NCBI GenBank assembly: GCA_037384885.1 | Contig: JARRNO010000023.1 | Location: 1 to 24,130 of the forward strand | Source: JARRNO01 sp037384885 | GTDB lineage: Bacteria > Acidobacteriota > UBA4820 > DSQY01 | Length of the DNA stretch: 24,130 nucleotides | Direction of reading: 5' to 3' | Part shown: positions 8,013-17,546 of the stretch, in pieces | How the letters are laid out: each line of letters opens with the position of its first letter | Numbering within the stretch: the first letter of the stretch is position 1 | Made by a program: the position numbers and the translations under genes | Notes under the pieces: generated by a model | What the model saw: only the letters and a program-made list of their open reading frames with translations | What the model was told of the DNA's origin: nothing | Databases searched by the model: none

Positions 8013-9798
8013 GCGACGGCTTGGAGGGCCGCTTCGGAGTGGACTTCCTCGCCTTTTGTGCGGCCCTTTGACGTTCGGCCACCTGCTTGTTGATCATGTA
8101 CTGCTGGCCCATCTGCAGGACGGTGTTCGCAAGCCAATAAAGCGTTAATCCCGCTGGCGCGTTAAGGCAGATCATGGTGAAGAAAGCGGGCATGAACCAC
8201 ATCATCAGTTTCTGCGCCCCCTCTACCGTCTGCGTCATGCTCATGCGTGTCGAAATGACCATCGCCACGCCCATCAGGATCGGCGTAATGTAGTAGGGGT
8301 CCGGAAGGCTGAGATCTTTGATCCACCCGAAGAAATAGGCCCCGCGAAGCTCGATGCTTCTCGGTAGAAACTCAAAGAGGGCGAAGAAGATCGGCATCTG
8401 GATAAGCATGGGAAGGCAGCCGCCCATGCCCCCGAGGGGATTAACCCCCTCCCGCTTGTATAAAGCCATGACCTCCTCATTCATTTTGTTCCGGGTGGCC
8501 ATGTCTTTGCCCATCTTCTTGTATTTGGCTTTAATGCGGTCGATTTGCGGTTTGAGCCGCTTCATGTTCTCGCCCATCTCCTTCATTTTGACCATGGAGC
8601 GCTGCGTCAGGGGATAGAAGGCGAGCTTGATAATCAGGGTCAGCAGAAGAATCGCGATGCCCCAGTTGTGGCAGAAGTTGTTCAGTTTCTGCAAGCTCCA
8701 AAGGAGCACGCCGCTGATCGGCGTCAGGATGGGGCCTAGAAAGCTGCCTCCCCATCCCATCAACCTGGGAAAGTGGTCCCCCATTTTCCGGAACTTAAAG
8801 TATTCCTTGGGCCCAAGGTAAAGCTTGCCCGAGCCGGGATAGGAAACCACCAGCTGAACATCCGATTCCTCGGGGTGAAGTTTCTGAAGATCTTTGTTCA
8901 AGTAGATTGATTCTACCTGAATGCCATGCGTAATGGGCTCCTTTGGCATGAAGATCGCCGCGAAATAATTGCTGGAAAGCGCGGCCCAATGCACTGCGGA
9001 TTCCTTCGCATAGGACTCCGTCACGATGGGCTTCTTTTCGCTCACCTTCTTTCTTTCGATCTGGTCGAAACCCCCGGACTTGGAAAGCGCAACATAATCC
9101 TTCAGCGCATACCTGTTCTTGGCCTGATTCTTCGTCAGCATCCCAAGGCCCGGGCCCCAGACAACCGGCACGGAAGGCAGGGGTTTTCCGTCCTTCACGG
9201 CGGAGAGATCGAATCCCACAAGGTAACCCTTGGGCCCGAGAGACAGGACTTTTGCAACCGCGTCGCCCTTTCCGTCGGACCACTTCAACGTCAGAACCTC
9301 GGTCCCATCCTTTTCGCTGCGCTGTTCCACGTGGAACAGGGCCTCGTTCACCGTCTTGTTGAACGCTGGATCGCCCGTTCGAATCCTGAGCGGATACACC
9401 CCCATCGCTTTTGCAAGAGGGGAAACCAAATCGTCTCGTATATCGTGATTGTGATGATATTTTTTCAAAAACGCATGGACAAGCACGCCCCCACGGCTGT
9501 CAACCTCAAGCAGCAAGTCCTGGTTGGCCAGCTGAAACGTCTGGGCCTTTTCCCCCGAGATCGCCTTTAATTGCTTTTCTGCAAGAACAGGCGCCGCCAT
9601 TGCCTTCGAGGGCATAGCCTTTTCCGCCGCTCCCTCCTTTTTTTGGACGGCCGTCTGCTTCTGGGCCTCCTTCTTCGCCGCCGGCTTCTTGGCGGGATTA
9701 TAAAAATAACCCCACGCCACAAGAACCGCGAACATGAGAAGCGTGGCCCATATTAGCCGGCTCGTGCCGCCTGTATCTTCCTGTCCCAATTGCTGCAT
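8005..9798 (-). CDS. yidC: membrane protein insertase YidC
   Basis: Protein of 597 residues of the Gram-negative type. It has an N-terminal membrane segment (WATLLMFAVLVAWGYFY), a K/A-rich linker and a large periplasmic beta domain to about residue 330. The conserved five-helix core follows, including NWGIAILLLTLIIKLAFYPL, GCLPMLIQMPIFFALFEFL, DPYYITPILMGVAMVI and NAPAGLTLYWLANTVLQMGQ. It inserts inner-membrane proteins alone or with SecYEG, including ATP synthase subunits, whose genes lie just upstream. The ATG at 9798 overlaps the yidD stop in TGATG; the preceding in-frame TTG was not chosen. The basic C-terminal tail fits ribosome contact. A parS site lies within the periplasmic-domain codons. 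Confidence 0.95.
   Translation of the reverse strand: MQQLGQEDTGGTSRLIWATLLMFAVLVAWGYFYNPAKKPAAKKEAQKQTAVQKKEGAAEKAMPSKAMAAPVLAEKQLKAISGEKAQTFQLANQDLLLEVDSRGGVLVHAFLKKYHHNHDIRDDLVSPLAKAMGVYPLRIRTGDPAFNKTVNEALFHVEQRSEKDGTEVLTLKWSDGKGDAVAKVLSLGPKGYLVGFDLSAVKDGKPLPSVPVVWGPGLGMLTKNQAKNRYALKDYVALSKSGGFDQIERKKVSEKKPIVTESYAKESAVHWAALSSNYFAAIFMPKEPITHGIQVESIYLNKDLQKLHPEESDVQLVVSYPGSGKLYLGPKEYFKFRKMGDHFPRLMGWGGSFLGPILTPISGVLLWSLQKLNNFCHNWGIAILLLTLIIKLAFYPLTQRSMVKMKEMGENMKRLKPQIDRIKAKYKKMGKDMATRNKMNEEVMALYKREGVNPLGGMGGCLPMLIQMPIFFALFEFLPRSIELRGAYFFGWIKDLSLPDPYYITPILMGVAMVISTRMSMTQTVEGAQKLMMWFMPAFFTMICLNAPAGLTLYWLANTVLQMGQQYMINKQVAERQRAAQKARKSTPKRPSKPSHA
9323..9338. promoter_or_regulatory. second parS site, inside yidC
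   Basis: This carries exactly the same 16-base palindrome as the site at 4230-4245, TGTTCCACGTGGAACA, and is here extended to 18 bases by flanking C and G (9322-9339). It is read by yidC as the residues FHVEQ in the variable periplasmic domain. Two identical sites about 5.1 kb apart around parAB make chance very unlikely. It is expected to be a ParB loading site near the replication origin. Confidence 0.88.
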
Positions 9799-10031
9799 CA
9801 ATGGCTCCGTTTCTGCTGTCGTTCCGGGACAGGGTCATACCCACCCGGGTGCCAGGGATGACACTTGCCAATGCGCTTGAGGCCCATCCACACACCCCTC
9901 AGGGCGCCGTAGCGGTCCACCGCCTCGTACATGTATCTCGAACAAGAGGGATAGAACCGGCAAGCGTTGCCCAGGAGCGGAGACAGGGTCCACTGATAAA
10001 TGATGATGACTCCCTTGATCAGGTATCGCAC
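9798..10031 (-). CDS. yidD: membrane protein insertion efficiency factor YidD
   Basis: Small protein of 77 residues with the full family signature. An amphipathic N-terminus (LIKGVIIIYQWTLSPLLG) is followed by CRFYPSCSRYMYEA (24-37), RIGKCHPW (53-60) and GGYDPVPE. YidD is a peripheral inner-membrane protein that assists YidC. The start is GTG at 10031, overlapping the rnpA stop by 13 bases, and the stop overlaps the yidC ATG by one base, so translation is tightly coupled between rnpA and yidC. Confidence 0.94.
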   Translation of the reverse strand: MRYLIKGVIIIYQWTLSPLLGNACRFYPSCSRYMYEAVDRYGALRGVWMGLKRIGKCHPWHPGGYDPVPERQQKRSH

Positions 10032-10411
10032 TGCAAATATCCCTTTTCCTGTAGTCTCTCCGCGGCCCGGACCAGCGCCGATCTCACTTCCTCCAGCGTC
10101 ATGCCGGCCGCCTTCGCCTTCGCATTGATCACCAGATCACAATCTTCAGGCAGCCGCCATCCCTCGCCGCGAAAGGCCTCGCGCATAAGACGCTTCAGCC
10201 GGTTGCGCTGAACAGCGTTCCCAACCTTCTTGGGAACAGTGCAGCCCAACCGGCGACGCCCCCGCTCATTGCTGCAAGCATAAAAGACCAGCTTGGAAGT
10301 GAAAATCGGGGCCGAACTGCGGTAAGCCCGCAAAAATTCGGCCCGACTACGGATGCGATCCTCTTTCGATAATCCGGGATTGCGCCCCGCTACTGGGGCG
10401 TCAGGCGCCAT
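10019..10411 (-). CDS. rnpA: ribonuclease P protein component
   Basis: Protein of 130 residues, basic, containing the RNR signature GNAVQRNRLKRLMREAF (64-80) and the upstream strand LGCTVPKKVG. It binds RNase P RNA and helps mature the 5' ends of tRNAs. The family core begins at LSKEDRIRSRAEF (residue 14), but the only plausible start is the ATG at 10411. That makes the gene overlap the end of rpmH by 22 bases in another frame. The first 13 residues are therefore a by-product of the overlap. Order rpmH-rnpA-yidD-yidC is the standard one. Confidence 0.94.
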   Translation of the reverse strand: MAPDAPVAGRNPGLSKEDRIRSRAEFLRAYRSSAPIFTSKLVFYACSNERGRRRLGCTVPKKVGNAVQRNRLKRLMREAFRGEGWRLPEDCDLVINAKAKAAGMTLEEVRSALVRAAERLQEKGYLQCDT

Positions 10412-10527
10412 CGATTCTTGGCCCGCCGCCTCGCCAGGACTTCCCGGCCGCCTCGGGTGGCCATACGCGCCCGGAATCCATGCGTTTTAGCACGACGACG
10501 ACGGTTCGGTTGAAAGGTCCTCTTCAT
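10390..10527 (-). CDS. rpmH: 50S ribosomal protein L34
   Basis: Protein of 45 residues, MKRTFQPNRRRRAKTHGF at its start, then RMATRGGREVLARRR and a short tail ending in RLTPQ. It is a very basic large-subunit protein and the family length is 44-47. GGAG lies 11 bases upstream of the ATG. The gene sits only 23 bases after the atpC stop, with no room for a usual promoter and terminator pair. This is unusual, since rpmH commonly follows its own promoter next to dnaA. It overlaps rnpA by 22 bases at its 3' end. Confidence 0.96.
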   Translation of the reverse strand: MKRTFQPNRRRRAKTHGFRARMATRGGREVLARRRAKNRWRLTPQ

Positions 10528-10550
10528 AGCTTGACTCTCTCCGTTTCGGC

Positions 10551-10979
10551 TTAACGAGCGGCCGCGCTTTTCTTTCCCGCGACCTGAATTCTCGCAATGG
10601 CCTGTTCAAGTTGGGCTTGCGCCGCCCGAAAATCGGAATCGGGTTCGCGCAGCATCTGCTCTGCTCTCTTCTTTGCTTCCTCGGCCGAGGCAACATCGAT
10701 GTCCTCCGGCCTTTCCGCCACGTCCGCAAGAACCGTGACCCGGTCGGGCAATATTTCTACAAATCCCCAGGATACGACCAGGAACTTGATCTTATCCCCG
10801 ACCCGGTATTTAATCTCACCAATCTTCAAGGATGTCAAGAGCGGCGTGTGACCCGGGAGTACGCCGAGGCACCCCAGCGACCCCGGAAGCACGACTTCCT
10901 CTACTTCCTGCTCGACGACGCTTCCCTCGGGCGTCGCGATCTGCAGTAGAATCTTTTTCGGCAATAGATGCTCGGCCAT
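10551..10979 (-). CDS. atpC: F1 ATP synthase epsilon subunit
   Basis: Protein of 142 residues. The N-terminal beta sandwich is clear (LLQIATPEGSVVEQEVEEVV, LPGSLGCLGVLPGHTPLL, VSWGFVEILPDRVTVLAD). The C-terminal helices (AEEAKKRAEQML, AQLEQAIARIQ) can extend to inhibit ATP hydrolysis. It forms part of the central rotor stalk with gamma. The gene follows atpD by 6 bases and is the last subunit gene of the operon before rpmH. Confidence 0.95.
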   Translation of the reverse strand: MAEHLLPKKILLQIATPEGSVVEQEVEEVVLPGSLGCLGVLPGHTPLLTSLKIGEIKYRVGDKIKFLVVSWGFVEILPDRVTVLADVAERPEDIDVASAEEAKKRAEQMLREPDSDFRAAQAQLEQAIARIQVAGKKSAAAR

Positions 10980-10985
10980 GCTCGA

Positions 10986-12425
<1,440 letters not shown>

Positions 12426-12444
12426 GATCATCCTCTCCCAGGCT

Positions 12445-13311
12445 TTACGATTCCAGGGCTTGCGCCCCGCTGACGATTTCAATGATTTCCTTGGTAATGG
12501 CGGCCTGCCGCACCCGGTTCGCGTTCAAGGTCAGCCGGTCGATCATATCTTTGGCGTTCTTGGTGGCCCCTTCCATGGCCGCCATTCGCGCCCCCTGTTC
12601 GGCCGCCGCGGACTCCAGCAGCGCCCTGTAAATCTGGAAGGTTACGTGCCGCGGCAGCAGCGTTTCGAAAAGCTCCTGGTCGCTGGGCTCGTAAAGGTAG
12701 TCGATAAATTCCGCGGGTTTGTCGAACTCAAGCTTACTGATGGGAAGCACCCGTTCCAGGGTGAGCTTTTGAGAAATCACGCTCTTGAATTCGTTATATA
12801 TCACGTAGATTGCATCCGCCTCGCCGTCCGCGAATTGGGCGATCAAGTTCTCGGCAATGTCGTCCGCGTTTTCGTAGCGGACCTTCGTAAAGACATTGAT
12901 CCACTGCCTGTCGATTGGAAACTCGCGGCGCCTGAAAAAATCCCGCGCCTTACGTCCCACGACTTCAAGCATGACCTCAACGCCCTTTTCCTTCTGCTCT
13001 CTCAAAAACGCCAATGCGTAGCGCTGAATGTTGGCGTTAAAGGCGCCGCAAAGTCCACGATCCGCCGCCACAACCACAACGCGGATCCGTCTTTCGGGCC
13101 GCTCCGCAAGCAGCGGGTGCCGGTCTCGATCCACACGGGACGCCAGACTGTTCAGCACCTGAAGCATTTTGTTCGCATAGGGGCGGGCGTGAATAATTGC
13201 ATCCTGCGCCCGGCGCAACTTCGCGGCCGCGACCATCTTCATGGCCTTGGTGATCTGCTGCGTGTTCTTGACCGAGCGAATTCGCCTCCGGATATCCCTG
13301 AGGTTGGGCAT
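12445..13311 (-). CDS. atpG: F1 ATP synthase gamma subunit
   Basis: Protein of 288 residues. The N-terminal helix is typical (MPNLRDIRRRIRSVKNTQQI, then TKAMKMVAAAKLRRAQ), a central domain contains VVVAADRGLCGAFNANI, and the C-terminal helix (NAKDMIDRLTLNANRVRQA, ITKEIIEIVSGA) pairs with the N-terminal one in the rotating coiled-coil shaft. The ATG directly follows the atpA stop (TAGATG) with no spacing, so translation is probably coupled. Confidence 0.97.
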   Translation of the reverse strand: MPNLRDIRRRIRSVKNTQQITKAMKMVAAAKLRRAQDAIIHARPYANKMLQVLNSLASRVDRDRHPLLAERPERRIRVVVVAADRGLCGAFNANIQRYALAFLREQKEKGVEVMLEVVGRKARDFFRRREFPIDRQWINVFTKVRYENADDIAENLIAQFADGEADAIYVIYNEFKSVISQKLTLERVLPISKLEFDKPAEFIDYLYEPSDQELFETLLPRHVTFQIYRALLESAAAEQGARMAAMEGATKNAKDMIDRLTLNANRVRQAAITKEIIEIVSGAQALES

Positions 13312-14776
<1,465 letters not shown>

Positions 14777-14782
14777 GCTTGA

Positions 14783-15316
14783 TCACCCCTTTACCAGCGT
14801 TGCGCGCAGGGCGCCCAAGGCCCCCGCGACAGAACCGTCGTAAATTGTCGAACCCACCTGCAGCTGAATGCCGCCGAGGATATCCGACGAAATCACCGAT
14901 TCCAATTCTACGTCCTTGCCGAAAACACGGGACAATGTGGCCCGGATTTCTCCTTCCTTCCTTTTGCTCAGGCCTTCGGCAGTGATCATGCGGGCCCTGA
15001 GAATACCCCGGGATTCATCGGCCAACACCTGGAAGGCGCCAAGAATGGAGGTCCATTCTCCAAGCCGGCGCTGCACCACAACAACCTTCACAAATCGAAC
15101 GACCTCCGCGGAAAAGGAGGCCTCCGCTCCCAGCCGGTCGATGAAATTATCCTTGACGTCTTGGGGCACGGAAGGATTTTCCAGGGCCGCTTTAAATCCC
15201 GGAACGGCCTCGAACCACTTCCCCAGTGCAACCAGATCATTGAACGTCTTTTCCGCACCCCCGGCGCCAACCACGTCCATGAGCGCCCTGGCGTAGCGCC
15301 GCGCCGCATCAGCCAT
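14783..15316 (-). CDS. atpH: F1 ATP synthase delta subunit
   Basis: Protein of 177 residues. The N-terminal six-helix domain begins MADAARRYARALMDV, typical of the family and binding the alpha N-termini. The C-terminal part has the family pattern (VVVQRRLGEWTSILGAFQVL, LESVISSDILGGIQLQVGS, GALGALRATLVKG). It joins F1 to the peripheral stalk. ATG 15316 overlaps the atpF stop by 8 bases; a reading from 15370 adds residues foreign to the family and lies within atpF, so it was rejected. The gap to atpA is 6 bases. Confidence 0.94.
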   Translation of the reverse strand: MADAARRYARALMDVVGAGGAEKTFNDLVALGKWFEAVPGFKAALENPSVPQDVKDNFIDRLGAEASFSAEVVRFVKVVVVQRRLGEWTSILGAFQVLADESRGILRARMITAEGLSKRKEGEIRATLSRVFGKDVELESVISSDILGGIQLQVGSTIYDGSVAGALGALRATLVKG

Positions 15317-15905
15317 GAACGCGCTCCTCCAGCTTTTCAAAGAAGTCGGACATGAGCCGCTCCTTGTCATCCGCCGTCATGGCCCCTTCCAGCAGATCCC
15401 TTGCCGTCTGCTCTGCGAGCCGGGCCGTGTAGGCCCTCAGCTCCTGCTTGGCCTGAACCGTGCGGCGCCCCATTTCCTCACTTGCCTCGCGACGGATCCG
15501 ATCCCGCATTTCCTCTGCTTCGCGCGCGACCCTTTTCCGGTCGGCTTCGGCCATTTCACGAGCCTCACGCTCGATGGCTGCGATCTCTTCTCCCAGCCGC
15601 GCCATTTTCTCTTCCATTTCTTTCAGGCGTGCCTGGGCTTCTTCCTTCTCACGGCGTGCGCTCTCCAGTTCTTCGCTGATGCGCGACGCACGGCCACGAA
15701 AGAATTCCGGCCCCCTGCGCCGCAGCAGGAAATAGAAGAGTGTGATCACCAGGGCGAGATTGATCGCCTGCCAGACGATCATGGGAACGTGCCAGATGGG
15801 GGCAAGCCAGCCCGAAAGTCCGCCGCCTTCGTGCCCCCCCTCCTGAGCCAGTGCTGCAATGGATACAGCAAGCGAAAACAAGGCGAAGCCTGTTTTGCGA
15901 ATCAC
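15309..15905 (-). CDS. atpF: F0 ATP synthase subunit b
   Basis: Protein of 198 residues. It begins with a signal-like segment (KTGFALFSLAVSIAALAQ) and a short G/H-rich stretch, then a membrane helix (PMIVWQAINLALVITLFYFL) and a long charged coiled coil of the peripheral stalk. The extra N-terminal segment is seen in b subunits of several Desulfobacterota and Acidobacteriota, as far as I recall, and suggests that lineage. The start is GTG at 15905, sharing GTGA with the stop of the preceding b' gene. The coiled coil is typical, and the C-terminal end contacts delta. Confidence 0.92.
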   Translation of the reverse strand: MIRKTGFALFSLAVSIAALAQEGGHEGGGLSGWLAPIWHVPMIVWQAINLALVITLFYFLLRRRGPEFFRGRASRISEELESARREKEEAQARLKEMEEKMARLGEEIAAIEREAREMAEADRKRVAREAEEMRDRIRREASEEMGRRTVQAKQELRAYTARLAEQTARDLLEGAMTADDKERLMSDFFEKLEERVHG

Positions 15906-16345
15906 GCCGCCACCTCTCTCCCGAGAATTTTCTTCGCCATCTCCCTCGCCAGGCCGGGAATTAATTGTTCCAGTTCCTTCCGGATGCGGCCGGACGCCTC
16001 CACCAGTTCGGCCTCGCTTTCCTTAAGCTCGGCCGCCACAGCTTGGCGCACCTTGTCCAGTTCGGCCTTTCGGTGCGCGTCGGCTTCCTGGCGGGCGTCT
16101 TCCTTGATCTTCAGTCCCTTGCGCCGGGCGGAAAGGATCGCGTCCTCATACTCGGCAAAGCGGCGGTCAAGTTCGTTCCGGGATTCGTCCACCAGGTTCG
16201 TGGCGTCCCGGATTCTGGCCTTTCTCTCGTTCAAAATACGTTGAACGGGACGAAAAAAGACCTTGTCGATGAGATAGCTGTACACGAAAATCGCCACCAT
16301 CAAGATGACGATATTCGGCCAATGCTGTACGATTTCCTGGATCAC
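15902..16345 (-). CDS. atpF': F0 ATP synthase subunit b' (second b-type subunit)
   Basis: Protein of 147 residues with one N-terminal membrane helix (NIVILMVAIFVYSYLIDKVF) followed by the motif FRPVQRILNERKARI and a long charged coiled coil. Two different b-type genes side by side imply a heterodimeric peripheral stalk. The start is GTG at 16345, with a G-run but no clear Shine-Dalgarno ahead of it. It is the first gene of the operon, downstream of a sigma70-like promoter. No atpB (a) or atpE (c) lies in this window, so the membrane motor genes must be elsewhere. Confidence 0.92.
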   Translation of the reverse strand: MIQEIVQHWPNIVILMVAIFVYSYLIDKVFFRPVQRILNERKARIRDATNLVDESRNELDRRFAEYEDAILSARRKGLKIKEDARQEADAHRKAELDKVRQAVAAELKESEAELVEASGRIRKELEQLIPGLAREMAKKILGREVAA

Positions 16346-16386
16346 GTCGCCCCCCCAGATGCGGACAAGGGTTTAAATAGGCGCAT

Positions 16387-16415
16387 ATCCTACCAGATTC
16401 ACCCTTGACGGTCAA
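16387..16415 (-). promoter_or_regulatory. candidate sigma70 promoter of the ATP synthase operon
   Basis: On the complement, TTGACC (16410-16415, 5 of 6 to consensus) and TAGGAT (16387-16392, 4 of 6) are separated by exactly 17 bases. It lies between tRNA-Val and atpF', about 42 bases before the start codon, and is the only good promoter seen upstream of the long cluster that runs down to pepP. Confidence 0.6.
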
Positions 16416-16484
16416 GAAATGACGTGCACTCGCCCCCTCCCCCGGGGCATACTCCAAAACCCTTGCTACAGCGGCCTTGACGAG

Positions 16485-16559
16485 TGGTGGGCGGTACTGG
16501 GATCGAACCAGTGACTTCCTGCTTGTAAGGCAGGCGCTCTCCCGCTGAGCTAACCGCCC
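16485..16559 (-). tRNA. tRNA-Val (anticodon UAC)
   Basis: A complete 75-base cloverleaf on the complement. The acceptor stem GGGCGGT pairs with ACCGCCC. The D arm has GCTC paired with GAGC, and the anticodon stem CCTGC/GCAGG encloses CTTACAA with anticodon TAC. A five-base variable region precedes the T arm ACTGG-TTCGATC-CCAGT. The discriminator is A, and CCA is encoded. It stands between thiS and the ATP synthase operon in the same direction. Confidence 0.97.
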
Positions 16560-16580
16560 GCACCATTCGGCGGGGCATCT

Positions 16581-16607
16581 CCCCGGGAAGCGGCCTTCTT
16601 CCCGGGG
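16581..16607. other. strong perfect hairpin between thiS and tRNA-Val
   Basis: CCCCGGGAAG (16581-16590) pairs with CTTCCCGGGG (16598-16607), ten pairs with a seven-base loop. Neither strand has a T tract after it, so it is not a classic intrinsic terminator. It lies 21 bases upstream of the tRNA 5' end on the minus strand and may slow or end readthrough from thiS, or act as a processing structure. Function is not established. Confidence 0.5.
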
Positions 16608-16646
16608 CGCCGTCCGTGCCGGGGGGGCCGGACACGGCCGGCGGCC

Positions 16647-16850
16647 TCATCCACCGCCGACAAATTCAACAATTTCCAGGCGGTCGCCCTCTGCCAGTTG
16701 TGTTTCGCGGTACTTGGCTTTCGGTACGATTTCGCCGTTACGCTCTACCGCAACCCGCGAGACGTGCAGATCCAACGAAGCCACAAACTCCCCGATGCTG
16801 CAAGGTTTTTCGAGTTCGCGCTCCCGGCCGTTCAAGACCACCCGGATCAT
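16647..16850 (-). CDS. thiS: ThiS-like ubiquitin-fold sulfur carrier protein
   Basis: Protein of 67 residues with the ThiS pattern: MIRVVLNGRERELEKP, an SIGEFVASLDL helix, VAVERNGEIVPKAKY, and the end EGDRLEIVEFVGGG. The terminal glycines are where the carrier is adenylated and thiocarboxylated. Such proteins deliver sulfur to the thiamin thiazole, and related ones serve other pathways. The ATG overlaps the preceding hypothetical gene in ATGA. No thiG, thiF, thiH or other thiamin gene is visible nearby, so a role outside thiamin synthesis is possible, and MoaD-like use cannot be excluded. The family assignment is secure; the pathway is not. Confidence 0.85.
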   Translation of the reverse strand: MIRVVLNGRERELEKPCSIGEFVASLDLHVSRVAVERNGEIVPKAKYRETQLAEGDRLEIVEFVGGG

Positions 16851-17488
16851 TCCTTCCGCCTCACAAGGGACTTCAACTGTTCGTGCTCTCCTTCCTTCTC
16901 CACATCTACGACGACGGCCGCGTTGCCGTCAAGCTGCGGCAGCCTGAACGACGCCGCGCAGATCCCGCTCCGGTCTGTTTTGCCCCTAAACAGTTCACTT
17001 GTTCCACCGTCCGTGGCGACCAGCGTCACCAGCACTTCCGCGCCGACGACCGGCACCTGGGTGATGTCCGTAACAGCCTGCAGCCTCAGAGTGGCGGATT
17101 CTCCCGCCGTCATGGACGTTTCATCCAAAAGCATGAGCGTCATCTGCTCGCCGTTGCTTTCACTCGTCAGGTACTCCAGGATGACCTCGTCCAGGCTCTT
17201 GGAGGAGATGATGCCTTCCCCGAAGGCCTTCTGCCCCTCCTTGGCGTATTTCCCGAGCTTGATTTCCACGACCACCTTGCGATGCTGCCGTTCAAGAAGC
17301 GCGGAGATATCCGATTCCTTGCAGCCTTTTTTCAGCATGTCCTGGTAGGGGGTCTTCAAGGACGCAAGAATCTCCCCGCCCTGGTAGATCAGGGTTTCGA
17401 TGACGGGATTCTTTTCGCCGCGGTCTTCGGTCTGGACGTGGTAAACCTTTCCCGCGCAGTTCACATCCTGGTTGTAACCGGTGATCAT
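16847..17488 (-). CDS. conserved hypothetical protein with C-terminal Ig-like/beta-sandwich region
   Basis: I do not recognise a named function. The 213-residue protein starts MITGYNQDVNCAGKVYHVQT and continues EDRG...VIETLIYQGGEILASLKTPY, a pattern I recall as a conserved uncharacterised domain of about 80 residues in several bacterial phyla. After a hydrophilic middle part, residues about 130-200 alternate hydrophobic positions like an Ig-like or surface beta-sandwich domain (TLRLQAVTDITQVPVVGAEV, GKTDRSGICAASFRLP). No signal peptide or membrane segment is seen. AGGAGG lies 12 bases before ATG 17488, rather far. A longer reading to 17665 overlaps tnaA and was rejected. The stop overlaps the thiS start in ATGA, implying coupled translation and a possible functional link. 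Confidence 0.8.
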   Translation of the reverse strand: MITGYNQDVNCAGKVYHVQTEDRGEKNPVIETLIYQGGEILASLKTPYQDMLKKGCKESDISALLERQHRKVVVEIKLGKYAKEGQKAFGEGIISSKSLDEVILEYLTSESNGEQMTLMLLDETSMTAGESATLRLQAVTDITQVPVVGAEVLVTLVATDGGTSELFRGKTDRSGICAASFRLPQLDGNAAVVVDVEKEGEHEQLKSLVRRKE

Positions 17489-17546
17489 GGCGCCTAGGTG
17501 CCTCCTATTAGATAAGGATACGCAACCGCGTCTCCCGAGACAAGGG

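Noticed and set aside
12426..12482. Extended atpD start
   Set aside because: It overlaps atpG, has no similarity to beta subunits, and a well-spaced Shine-Dalgarno marks ATG 12425.
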